A DNA stretch of 64,000 nt, from positions 620,001 to 684,000 of the forward strand of contig NZ_CP014327.1 in assembly GCF_000812665.2 (NCBI RefSeq), read 5' to 3'. This DNA is from Falsihalocynthiibacter arcticus (GTDB lineage Bacteria; Pseudomonadota; Alphaproteobacteria; Rhodobacterales; Rhodobacteraceae). The position numbers were made by a program, and so were the translations under genes. This document shows, in pieces, positions 27,687-36,001 of this stretch. Under the pieces are notes generated by a model. It was not told the origin of the DNA, did no database searches, and saw only the letters and a list, made by a program, of their open reading frames with translations. How positions within the stretch are numbered: position 1 is the stretch's first letter; each line of letters begins with the position of its first letter.

Positions 27687-28278
27687 CTACCTTTTGAAGT
27701 GGCATTACGTATAAGTTTCAATAACTTAAACTCACCCAAAGACTTCTTCCCACACACGATTACCACACACGCACACCACACACTCACTCAATTTTGGTGT
27801 ACGTGGCTTTGAATCAGAGGTGAGAGCCCCGATCAGACTAGCTTTAGCCAATCAAATGGCTAATTTTCAGTCTTTGTTTTGATTTGGTGGCCCTTTACCG
27901 ACGGATATTACACAGCCACTCAAGGGCACTAATGTCTGCATGGGAAAGCCCCCTGAGAGTGGCCCTGTGTCCCACAGAGAGCAATTTGTGGAAATGATTA
28001 ACCCATCCCTCAATACTGGCCTGAAGGCTTGCAGTGAATTGCCTTTGCTGACTGGCAGTGACAAAAGCTACCCAGCATCTCTCAGGGGATCGACTATGCT
28101 AAGCCATCATTTCCATACCAACATGTTTTTCGGTGGATCGACCCCAAATAAAGCACGAAAGAAAAACCTTCCTCTATACCTCTATACCTCTCAATTAAAG
28201 ATTTTCCCTAGCTCATACTTATTTGCTGTATTTACAAAGGATACCCCCTATCTAGTTAATAGTACTAAGGATTTGCCT
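27687..28278. other. Left end of island, no convincing gene
   Basis: Contains the left arm-type repeat and a short tandem CCTCTATA repeat near 28171-28190. A 126-codon plus-strand frame (27940-28320) overlaps the end of the next gene convergently and has no ribosome-binding site or recognisable motif, so it is not called. Confidence 0.5.
27750..27770 (+). repeat. Left arm-type direct repeat (probable integrase site)
   Basis: A 21-bp element made of CCACACACG, then ATT, then ACCACACAC begins 63 bases inside the left att core. It matches the copy at 39819-39839 at 20 of 21 positions in the same orientation. In the circular form the two would flank the core about 62 bases on each side, as expected for lambda-type arm sites. 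Confidence 0.7.
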
Positions 28279-29685
28279 CTAAAAATCCTCCAAAACATTA
28301 AAGTCAGAATCACAATATAAGCTGTAAAGTTGCTGACCGTGCTGCTGAAGCGCTCTGCCGGAGAGATCATCTGGTCGCTTAGCAAGATCGCTGCAAACCT
28401 GCCCCTCTTCATTCAAAAATGAGATATCTAAGTCAGGTACAAAGCTTAAATTTGTCTCAAGTGATCTCTGCAATGCACATACTGCAAGTACTGCATCCTT
28501 CTGCCTAACGATTAGGGCGTCGTGCATTGGGTATGCTGGAATGCCTTGACCAACCAGATCCAGTATTGCGTCAACAAAGACCTCGGATTCAGCAAACATG
28601 GCACACTTGCCGCTACCTTCTAAACGTCTCATTGTCGGGAATGCTTTGAGAATTTGCGCGATAAGGTCGCCACAAGTTACTTTCTTACTTAACCCATACT
28701 CTTCGCGGATCGAGATTGTCCGTCCGTCAGCCTTCCTGCCTTTTGGGAAAGACGTAATGGCACCACCTGTTGAGACGAATGACGCGACCAAAAACTTGGC
28801 CAATTCCCTCATTTTCGCTTTGCGTTCTTCTCCAACAGCTTTCTTCACAAACTTGATCCGTTGGTATGGATCAGATCCAAGTGACTCCGTCCCTCCAAAC
28901 ATGCCATGACAAATGTTTGGGTAACTTGCCTTCAGATCGATCTCGCAAACAGCTTCTCCTCCGATAGTCATCGCAAGTCGTTGGACTTCTTTGTTGGTTT
29001 GCCAGCTTCCATAAAGCCTGCCCCCAGATTGCAAATTCCCGTTGTTAAAAATCCGCTTAACTGGACCAAACTGAGAGCCGTCAGGACTAATCATCGGAAG
29101 TTTTTTGTTGAGCCTGTTGATTCTTCGTACCTCCGCTGTCAGTTCGTTAATCTGAGGTTCAAACTGGGCTCTGGGAAGTCGTTTCCCTCCGCGTTTCATA
29201 CCACCACTGGCAACTTTAATGCTTCTCACTTCGACCAATGGACCGATCCAATGGAGCTTAAATTTAAGTGATGACAGGGGAATGTGCTTCGTCAGGGAAT
29301 AGATGCTTGCCAGCCCGTCACGCTTTGACGACTTCTGAACCAGCCTTATAAACCCCTTTTCCAGAAGTGCCTCCCTTACGGTCCTAACCACGTTATTTGA
29401 GTAAGGTCCGTCAACAAATTTATCATTCGCGCTGGGCCAAGCGAACAGTCCCGTTTTAGAATCCTGTGCAGCAACCAGAACGTCAGATAGGCAACGGATT
29501 ATCTTTTTCTGTGCATCTGGAGTAGCTCGGGTCAGACAAAGCGTTTCAACTAGGGCCAACACAAACCAGAATGTTGCATCGCCGTCAGGTTCAAAATTAG
29601 TGTGAACAATAGAGTCGGCTTTGTAGAGCTCTCCGAAGTTGTTAGATGTGATTGTTTTAGCGTCAATAAAGCCTGCACCGTCCAT
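28279..29685 (-). CDS. Uncharacterised protein with DNA-polymerase-palm-like motifs
   Basis: 468 residues with no family name I can give. The N-terminal third (about 85-135) looks like a winged helix (VVRTVREALLEKGFIRLV, ASIYSLTKH). The C-terminal half has, in order, GGRLYGSWQ (222-229), EIDLKASYPNI (248-258) resembling polymerase motif A with Asp250, GSDPYQ (270-275), a Lys/Arg-rich helix ERKAKMRELAKF (287-298), and PMHDALIV (386-393) resembling motif C of family A polymerases (His388-Asp389). This arrangement suggests a nucleotidyl-transferase palm used for island replication or repair. The start follows GAAAGGAGAAAG closely. Function is inference; it could be a degenerate or non-polymerase relative. 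Confidence 0.7.
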   Translation of the reverse strand: MDGAGFIDAKTITSNNFGELYKADSIVHTNFEPDGDATFWFVLALVETLCLTRATPDAQKKIIRCLSDVLVAAQDSKTGLFAWPSANDKFVDGPYSNNVVRTVREALLEKGFIRLVQKSSKRDGLASIYSLTKHIPLSSLKFKLHWIGPLVEVRSIKVASGGMKRGGKRLPRAQFEPQINELTAEVRRINRLNKKLPMISPDGSQFGPVKRIFNNGNLQSGGRLYGSWQTNKEVQRLAMTIGGEAVCEIDLKASYPNICHGMFGGTESLGSDPYQRIKFVKKAVGEERKAKMRELAKFLVASFVSTGGAITSFPKGRKADGRTISIREEYGLSKKVTCGDLIAQILKAFPTMRRLEGSGKCAMFAESEVFVDAILDLVGQGIPAYPMHDALIVRQKDAVLAVCALQRSLETNLSFVPDLDISFLNEEGQVCSDLAKRPDDLSGRALQQHGQQLYSLYCDSDFNVLEDF

Positions 29686-30046
29686 AGGTACTTTCTCCTT
29701 TCTAAATTGTTGGGAACACAGAAAACCCCGCTTGGGGTTAAGCCCGAAATCGGGATCTTCTCTGTATGATTAGGGTAGTGTCAAAGTGACGGTTGTAGCG
29801 GCCACGGACCTGCTAGTTTCGTCACCACGTCATGTAGAGATTAGTGTGATGTTTAAATTGCTCTGAACTTGAGCCAGAGAAAGCGTCTGGTCATGAAACG
29901 CTACGATGCTAGATGTCCGCTTTGAGAGGCTGAACTACGGCATTCCAAGCACCAGTTGAGCGGCAAATTTTTGGCCAAACGTTGTTATGTAATAGGCGTA
30001 GCTAGAGATATTTCTGGCCCTCTCCCGAAATCAATAGATCACGGTA
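29686..30046. other. Intergenic region between polymerase-like and recombinase genes
   Basis: No gene seen. It holds the leader of the polymerase-like gene with two adjacent hairpins near 29724-29754. The rest shows no clear signal. Confidence 0.5.
29724..29754 (-). promoter_or_regulatory. Two tandem hairpins in the leader of the polymerase-like gene
   Basis: On the minus strand CCCGA/TCGGG with a 2-base loop (29743-29754) is followed by AACCCC/GGGGTT with a 4-base loop (29724-29739) and then TTCTGT. The second is terminator-like and lies about 40 bases before the start codon, so it may stop read-through from the recombinase gene or attenuate the downstream gene. Confidence 0.5.
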
Positions 30047-30592
30047 TTAGCCCTTTAATGCCCTATAGATTGACCGCTCCGAGACGCCCAGCGCTTTAGC
30101 TACATCCCGCTTACTCACTCCTTCAGCTACCATTTGGCGTATCTCAGGTGTTTGCTGACGTGCTGTCGGCTTTCGGCCCTTGTACTTCCCCTCCCGCTTA
30201 GCCTTGACAATGCCTTCTCTCTGACGTTCCAGCATCATTTCCCGCTCAAACTGAGCTACTGACCCCAGTACGTTCAGCATTAACTTGCCAGTCGCATTTG
30301 AAGTATCCAAGCCAAGATCAACGATCCTCAGCTCAACTCCTGTGGCCTCTAGCTGCTCAACAATTTCCCCAAGATTGCGAACGGAACGGGCCAACCTGTC
30401 AAGCTTGGTGACAACCAATGTATCCCCTTGCCTAGCGTACTCCATAGCGGCTTTTAGCGCCTCTCTGGTGGCCACAGAGCTAACCTGCTCCTCATAGAGC
30501 CTCTCACAGCCAAGGGCCTTCAGTGACTCTCTCTGAGCCTCTATTCCTGCCTTCTGTTCAAGCGTAGATGTTCGTGCATATCCGATAAGCAT
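30047..30592 (-). CDS. Serine recombinase (resolvase/DNA invertase family)
   Basis: 181 residues from the ATG at 30592, which has AAGGAG upstream; an in-frame ATG at 30616 would add eight residues. The N-terminal catalytic domain starts IGYARTSTLEQ with the nucleophilic Ser, followed by the LDRLARSVRNLGEIVEQL and FEREMMLERQREGI motifs. A short C-terminal Hin-type helix-turn-helix ends VSKRDVAKALGVSERSIYRALKG. Such small enzymes resolve dimers or invert segments. No paired crossover site was recognised, so whether it acts on the island is unknown. Confidence 0.93.
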   Translation of the reverse strand: MLIGYARTSTLEQKAGIEAQRESLKALGCERLYEEQVSSVATREALKAAMEYARQGDTLVVTKLDRLARSVRNLGEIVEQLEATGVELRIVDLGLDTSNATGKLMLNVLGSVAQFEREMMLERQREGIVKAKREGKYKGRKPTARQQTPEIRQMVAEGVSKRDVAKALGVSERSIYRALKG

Positions 30593-31065
30593 TTTGCTTT
30601 TCTCCTTGTCTGCCATTGATGTCTAAGATGTTGCGACGGAGTGTCTGCCAAAAGACAAAACCCACTCCATAGTCATGCTATAGCGTCACGGAGAAAGACT
30701 GACATAAGGGCAAGGCCTATTGGCAGCAAAACTACAAGCAGGAAGCAAAGTGTGGCCAGAGAAAGTTGCTTTAAAAACACAGCACGACGCCAACTTATCC
30801 CGTAAAATTACCGTCAGATGATTTGGCTACTTCTAGATCAGATACTGCTTGTTGAAGCTCAACGAAGCTGAAGCCAGAGTGCCAAGCATCTATTGTTTCA
30901 TTTTCCAGAGGGGGGTGGGGGTTGCTGTAAAGCAGTTTCAAAAAATGGGGGTTTTAGTGTTGTTATTCTTGTTACTATAAATCTGATGAGTATCAAGCAA
31001 AAGAAAATTCCTCTGCCCCATTAGTTGCAATCCTGAAATTTGGCCGAAGTTTGCAACCTAAAGTT
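30593..31065. other. Island intergenic region without a called gene
   Basis: Contains G-rich runs near 30911-30953 and a short minus-strand open frame of about 45 codons without ribosome-binding site. Nothing here could be supported as a gene. Confidence 0.45.
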
Positions 31066-31212
31066 TCACTTAGCTCCCTGACTCTGGTAGATTTCTTTGC
31101 TTTTGAGCTTCATCGACATGATAGCTGCTACGGCTTTCTCCCTACGTGACACGGATTTATTGCCTCGCATGCAATTAACGCTAGATTCTTTAGTTCTGTT
31201 GATGGGTTTCAT
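31066..31212 (-). CDS. Small basic protein, 48 residues
   Basis: An ATG at 31212 is preceded by an excellent GGAGGAAG ribosome-binding site at six bases. The reading continues for 48 codons to TGA at 31066-31068. The product is rich in Lys, Arg and Ser, begins MKPINRTKES and contains one probable helix (SRREKAVAAIMSMKLKSKE). No family is recognised. The strong translation signal inside a gene-poor island is the main evidence; it could be a DNA-binding accessory factor such as an excisionase-like protein, but this is a guess. Confidence 0.45.
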   Translation of the reverse strand: MKPINRTKESSVNCMRGNKSVSRREKAVAAIMSMKLKSKEIYQSQGAK

Positions 31213-31971
31213 TAAACTTCCTCCAAATGGTTAATATTTTGGAGATAGACTTCCATTGCCAACTTACTGTTCGTTCAAGGCTCGGTCCTTTGGATCGATC
31301 CACGACAGAACACTCCTCCATTACATAAGGGTTTGGGCAATTGTTGGTTCCTAATCTCCTTGTAAGGCCGTTTGCCGCAACAGAAAAAAGAGAACAATAT
31401 GTGAACTAGAGAACGATCAACGCTCGGGCCATTTTCTAATGGTTATTTTGCATATAGCTTTCTGCAAGATTTCGGTCTTGTTTTTCTTGGAGAGCCAACT
31501 AATTATTTTAGGGAACAGCTCAATTCTTTCAACTGGCTTTATATTCCACCTTTTATATGGCGACGGATATAAAACGCAGTTACAGATTTTTAAGAGTACT
31601 TCCGCTTTCGGCCCAAACCTGCCGTTCGCCCGCCTCGGTCATGCTGCGGTGCAGCCCGTCATTGCGGACTTTCGCCGCAACCGCAAAATCAGTTGATAGA
31701 CGAATTCACAGTTCGCGGGACTAAGCGGCCTCTCAACTTTTCTTCAGTGAGGTCCACTTCCGGCACAAAGTAGTTATTCAAAAAAGGCCTTTAGAGAGCG
31801 GCTTTCTGCGGCTAGCGGACCTTCGGCAGATGTTGGCAAGGGTCCGCTTGGCGAGCATTTCCGCTATCCACTCGCGTGTGTCTGAGCAGTTTCGAAATGC
31901 ACGATCTGAGGCGGGATACCGTGCACCAGTCATCAACCAGCGCACGGTCACTTCGTTAGTCCGAGCCGCTT
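31213..31971. other. Gene-free stretch with decayed sequence
   Basis: Apart from the integrase fragment described separately, the stretch shows only short open frames. One of 85 codons (31439-31696) runs antisense across that fragment and is rejected. The segment near 31600-31850 has alternating CCGC/GCGG-rich patches like other non-coding remnants in this island. Confidence 0.5.
31415..31492 (-). pseudogene. Decayed C-terminal fragment of a tyrosine integrase
   Basis: About 78 bases align, in the same orientation, with the 3' end of the island integrase gene (38547-38623), roughly three quarters identical by eye. The minus-strand reading SKKNKTEILQKAICKIT matches the integrase tail SKGNRIEVLQKAIRKIT at 12 of 17 residues. 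The rest of that gene copy is gone. It marks an old element boundary inside the present island. Confidence 0.65.
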
Positions 31972-33470
31972 CTACTCAACTAATGCGATCTCACCGGGCC
32001 GCCAGGTCTTGTTGATCCAGGGCTCCAGCGGGCCGTACATCCGCAGGATCGTGAACCAGCTCTTACTCGGGACGGTCTGAAGCCAGTTTCCCTCCTTGCC
32101 CTCGGGTGCCTCGGGCGCGAAGTACACGTCATAAGACCCGTCGGCGTTCTTGGTCATGCCCTTGGTCTGGCTGCCGATGGTCGGGAATTTCTGCCCGGTT
32201 TGAAGCAAGGAGCGCGTCTGTGTGTCGTATAGCGTGACAGCCCAGAAATTGTTGACGGGCACATTTGGCGGCAGGCTCAGCTTGTACGTCTTGGACCCAT
32301 CAAGTGGCTTCTTATTGGCATCGAGATAGGCAAGGGCATAGTCGGACCCCTGACCTACAGTCGTGGCCGCCATCGCCTGCGTTACACCGGTCGCATTGAA
32401 GTAAAACAAAACTCGTGCATCAAGACCCATCGCGCCGTTGGCCTCGAAGGTCGTGTTTTTGTTCGCGTAGGCGGTAGTCCAGACGCTGTTCGTATCGGGA
32501 TAAATGAACACGCCATCGATACGTGGCTGGTAGGTGATGGCCCGTGCCGTCGCGTTTCCGATTGTTGCTGCCTCGCTCAACAGCTTCTTCATTCGCGCAT
32601 CGGGGTTGAAGGGCTGACCCTTTACAATGCCAATTGCGGCCAAAAGGCCCCGTGACTCCGGGCCGATTGCGTCGATCGGCTCTTCCTGAACCACGGCGTT
32701 GAGGCCTTCGAAAAAGCTGAAATCATTTGGTGCAATCGTATTGTAGCTCTTGCCGGAGAAGTTGACAAACTCAGTTTCAGGGGGTTTTCAGCTTGCGCCA
32801 GCGGATACACTTTGAGGTTGGACTTGATATTCTCGACCGCGGGTTCAAGCCCCTTCGCGACAGAGCCACGAAGAAAAACCAGATTGCTATATGTATCAGA
32901 TTTGACAACGAAATACCCCTCGGGCACGTCACCTTGGTGATCCGGGGGCAGGAGCAGATATTTTCCGCCTTTGCCTTTGTCGGGCCCGATCGCACCAAGG
33001 TTTTCGACGAACCTGAACCAAGCATCATCGACAAATCCCAACATACCCGGCGGAAGTTCCAAGACAAGCGGGCCTTCCTTCTTCAGGTCGACATAGCCAA
33101 GAGAATAAAGCGTCGAGGTGTTGCCTGTCAGGTACAAGGACTCCGGCTGCAGCAACTGCTCGGTGATTGTAAATTTGTTCGAACTGTCTGCACCGATGCT
33201 GGCATTGCCGGTCCGCATCGCATGAATTGATGCTGCTCCCTGATTGTCGAGGAAAACCTGCAGTGCACGCGACCGATCGAGATTGTCATAGAGTGCATTG
33301 ATAGTAGCGTCGGTAGGGACTCCGTCAAAGAACTCGAGCGAACCGATCGTTGTCTCAATCTTGTCAGGTATGGAGATTGCGTCGAGTTCTTCTTGGGAAA
33401 CCTGCGATACAGCCGGTGTTGACAATAGGACCGAAAGACAGATTCCAAGTGCAGTGGTGGGGCGGATCAT
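31972..33470 (-). pseudogene. DUF1254-family exported protein with a one-base frameshift
   Basis: Two frames, 33470 down to about 32780 and about 32790 down to 31972, join into one protein of about 499 residues. A signal peptide (LGICLSVLLSTPAVS) leads into a DUF1254 domain (NRD-like dealings of VYPLAQAENP) and a C-terminal DUF1214 domain (PPNVPVNNFWAVTLYDTQTRSLL, ILRMYGPLEPWINKTWRPGEIAL). The break is at a five-base G run on the plus strand (32780-32784); one more base restores NPPETEFVNFSGKSYNTIAPNDFSFF. DUF1254/1214 proteins are periplasmic and of unknown biochemical role. AGGAGA precedes the ATG. It may be intact in reality if the homopolymer was miscounted. Confidence 0.82.
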
Positions 33471-33584
33471 TAAATTTCTCCTGTTTCTTATTCGAACAAC
33501 TAACGTTTCGCGGCAACACTAGGCACTCACCAAACTCGAGCAAGGCAAAAGTTGTTTTCACTTGGGCTCCCCACAGCGGTGGGT

Positions 33585-33625
33585 GCGAACATCTTGATTG
33601 GCAAAAATCAAATCAGGATGTTCGC
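33585..33625. repeat. Inverted repeat between the two DUF1254 genes
   Basis: GCGAACATCTTGATT (33585-33599) and AATCAGGATGTTCGC (33611-33625) form a 15-bp stem with one mismatch and an 11-base loop. It lies just past the stop of the upstream DUF1254 gene, so it may act as a transcription terminator for that gene. Confidence 0.6.
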
Positions 33626-33675
33626 TACGCAAGTGTTGGATGTCTCACTTGCGGACAACGAGGCCTTTTCTCTGC

Positions 33676-34698
33676 CTATTTTGCTTTTGGTGTTGGCGGC
33701 CCGGGGAAAGTCCAGGTTCCGTCCTGAATTGATTGTTCGGGTTCATACATACGAACAGCATAGTTCCATCCATCCATGATCGGTAGGCAGTTTTCTACCC
33801 CAGCGCCGCAGCCGCCAAAACGAATGGTAAAGGACCCGTTGCTGTCAGGTTTAGCGGTCAGGTTGTTCAGGCTGTAGGCCTTGAGGCCATTTTCCTGGAA
33901 ATAGCCCTTGGCGTTATAAAGGCTGATTGACCAGAATCCCTTGACCGGCACATCCTTGACGGTGAGTTCGTACTCGCCGACAGGCAAATCTGGCTGCACG
34001 TTCACATAAACTGCGTCCTTGTCCGGCAAGCCGCCCCAAGCCGAGGCTGTTCCGATCATAAAGTGAACCGGATTGACCTCTTCTTTCGAGCCGAAGGTGT
34101 CGATGTAGCGTCCGAGCCCCTTGGCTAGGTCGAGAATTGGCTCAAGCGTCGCCTTGTAACTCGTCTGGTCGTAATCGGGCATGGAAAAAGCGGAATCGGA
34201 CCCGGCGGTTATCTCGATCTTATCCTGAAGCGCGTGGGCTTCGGCGAGATCGGCCTTATCCTCTGGGTTTGCCAGTGTCCGTATGACGAGCCCGACAACG
34301 GGGGTATCGAACTTGTCGACGGTTAGTTTATGAGCGCCGCCGCCGTAGAACACCTCGTTGACGTAGCCATCGTTATTGATGACCATCATCGACATGTAAC
34401 GCTTGCCGGTGTCGGGCAATGTGACGGTCGCGCCTTTGGAGATATCGACCACTCCGAGACTATAAAGCGTGTCACGGTTCATCCGGATGACGTTCTGCTT
34501 GTCGACCGGTGTCGGCGTCCGATTGTGGTGCAGCGTGTTGATACTGCCGGACATCTTGATGATGCCCTCAAATTCCATGTCGGTTTGAGCGCGATCAAAG
34601 TTGTCTACGTTTACCGTGATTGCGTCAGCCGATGCCATCAGTGGCAATGATACGGAAGCAACAGCGGCTGCCAGATAAAGAAGTCTGAGATGCTTCAT
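33676..34698 (-). CDS. DUF1254/DUF1214 domain exported protein
   Basis: 340 residues with a cleavable signal peptide (LYLAAAVASVSLPLMASADA). The N-terminal DUF1254 domain includes NRTPTPVDKQNVIRMNRDTLYSLGVVDI, and the C-terminal DUF1214 domain includes PVKGFWSISLYNAKGYF and a last block DGWNYAVRMYEPEQSIQDGTW. It is a shorter, intact relative of the adjacent frameshifted gene. A Cys pair (GGCGAGVENCLP) could form a disulfide. The family is widespread, periplasmic, and without a settled function. Confidence 0.88.
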   Translation of the reverse strand: MKHLRLLYLAAAVASVSLPLMASADAITVNVDNFDRAQTDMEFEGIIKMSGSINTLHHNRTPTPVDKQNVIRMNRDTLYSLGVVDISKGATVTLPDTGKRYMSMMVINNDGYVNEVFYGGGAHKLTVDKFDTPVVGLVIRTLANPEDKADLAEAHALQDKIEITAGSDSAFSMPDYDQTSYKATLEPILDLAKGLGRYIDTFGSKEEVNPVHFMIGTASAWGGLPDKDAVYVNVQPDLPVGEYELTVKDVPVKGFWSISLYNAKGYFQENGLKAYSLNNLTAKPDSNGSFTIRFGGCGAGVENCLPIMDGWNYAVRMYEPEQSIQDGTWTFPGPPTPKAK

Positions 34699-35092
34699 CG
34701 TCTTAGTAATCCTTTGTTCAGATAGAGAAATTGTATTGCAATTTACGGAGTGAGACCGGTGAGCATCTATCGTGAGGCTTCGGTACCAACTTCACGATAG
34801 GTCTTATTGATCCAATGCTCAAGTAGACCAAACATCCGCAGAATTGGTGAACAGCCCCACCAATGTACGAACTCAAGTGAGTTGTCTGCTTGGGCTCGTT
34901 ACTGCCGTTGGCCGCATCGCCGCAATCCTGCTAAACAGGCTTGATTTGATCGACAGGCCCGGCCCAAACCGGACCTAGCCACATCACGAAGCTAATGGCA
35001 GGTTTGAGCCCATTTTACCGAAATGTTGCAATGCCACAGATGACTAATTTCTTATATATGATCGTGAGTAGTTAGGAGACAGGTTTTTACGC
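34699..35092. other. Intergenic region with a decayed DUF1254 gene tail
   Basis: The minus-strand reading at 34767-34853 gives SPILRMFGLLEHWINKTYREVG, clearly related to the end of the DUF1254 protein at 31972-33470 (ILRMYGPLEPWINKTWRPGE). Nothing else of that copy remains. The last 80 bases include a dispersed repeat (GTTTGAGCCCATTTTACCG near 35002) seen again near 35861. Confidence 0.65.
34767..34853 (-). pseudogene. C-terminal remnant of a third DUF1254/DUF1214 gene
   Basis: About 28 codons end in TAG at 34767-34769 and read LRMFGLLEHWINKTYRE, matching the C-terminus of the neighbouring family members in order and spacing. No start or upstream body is present. It shows that the family was once present in at least three copies on this island. 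Confidence 0.7.
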
Positions 35093-35575
35093 CTATTCTG
35101 CAGAGGCTGCACCTGAAACATATTTTGCGCTAAATGATTTTTCACCGAGACGCTCAATTAGGCTAAGTTGAAGCTCAAGCCAGCTTTTGTGACCCTCTTC
35201 ATCAAGTACAATCTGTTCGAAGAGGGTCCGAGAACCAATGTCACCTACTTTCATCGCATGTTGGGCAGCAAGGGTGTAAAATTGAATTGCTTCTTCCTCG
35301 TCGGCCAAATCAGATTTGAACATATCCACAAGGGATTCGGCTTGAACAGGTTTCTTATAAAAGTCTAAATCAGGCTTTCCGTTGAAGAACATAATTCTTG
35401 CAATATACAAGTCAGAGTGTCCCAACTCTTCTTGCATTTCCACCCGCATCTGGGCTGCAAGTTTATCTAAGCCCCAATCATCAAGAACATGGGAATGTAG
35501 CTGATACTGGTGAGCGGCTGTCAATTCCATATGCAGTGCTTTTTGTAGGTAATTCATTGTTTCGCTGTCGGACAT
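35093..35575 (-). CDS. bfr: Bacterioferritin-like ferroxidase
   Basis: 160 residues of the ferritin-like four-helix type. The di-iron ferroxidase ligands are all present: Glu17, Glu50, His53, Glu93 or Glu94, Glu126 or Glu127 and His129 (motifs MELTAAHQY, EELGHSDLY, DLADEEEAIQFY, LDEEGHKSW). The methionine that binds inter-subunit haem in E. coli Bfr (Met52) corresponds here to Leu51, so haem binding is doubtful. The protein would store iron and detoxify peroxide in the cytoplasm. GGAG precedes the ATG. It is an island-borne copy. Confidence 0.88.
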   Translation of the reverse strand: MSDSETMNYLQKALHMELTAAHQYQLHSHVLDDWGLDKLAAQMRVEMQEELGHSDLYIARIMFFNGKPDLDFYKKPVQAESLVDMFKSDLADEEEAIQFYTLAAQHAMKVGDIGSRTLFEQIVLDEEGHKSWLELQLSLIERLGEKSFSAKYVSGAASAE

Positions 35576-36001
35576 TTTTCAACTCCACTTTCAAAGACCA
35601 AACGCTTTCGTTAGTAGGAACATGATCCAAGCAAATGCACATTGATCTGCATCAAACCTCGCCGGAAGCCGCCGTAGAAATGGCAGCGATCAAATTCTGA
35701 AAACTACTCATAGCAGACAATGGCGCATTACGCAGCGAACGGCTCCTTTCCGCCCTTATGGTAGAAATAGGCGTGATGCAGCAATTTGACCAACTCACTC
35801 GCCCATCAATGACGTGAACGGCTCTTTGCTGACCTTGGTGTCCGTCGCAGCGAATGACTGGTTCGAGCCCAATTTACCGGATGCTACACGCTGCACGAAT
35901 GTCGGCTACCATGGTTAAGCGCTTTACGTTATTGAAAATCTGTCGAGCGTATTCCAGACTATGGGGTGAGCTTAACCCATCTTTTATCAAGGAAAAAATT
36001 G
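35576..36001. other. Intergenic region, no gene seen
   Basis: Only remnants are visible, including GTTCGAGCCCAATTTACCG near 35861 that matches a segment near 35002. The MFS gene promoter must lie at its right end but no clear boxes were found. Confidence 0.45.

Noticed and set aside
27940-28320. 126-codon plus-strand frame at the island left end
   Set aside because: No ribosome-binding site, no recognisable pattern, and it runs into the 3' end of the convergent polymerase-like gene.
31439-31696. 85-codon plus-strand frame with hydrophobic start
   Set aside because: It is antisense to the decayed integrase tail; the homology on the minus strand explains the sequence.
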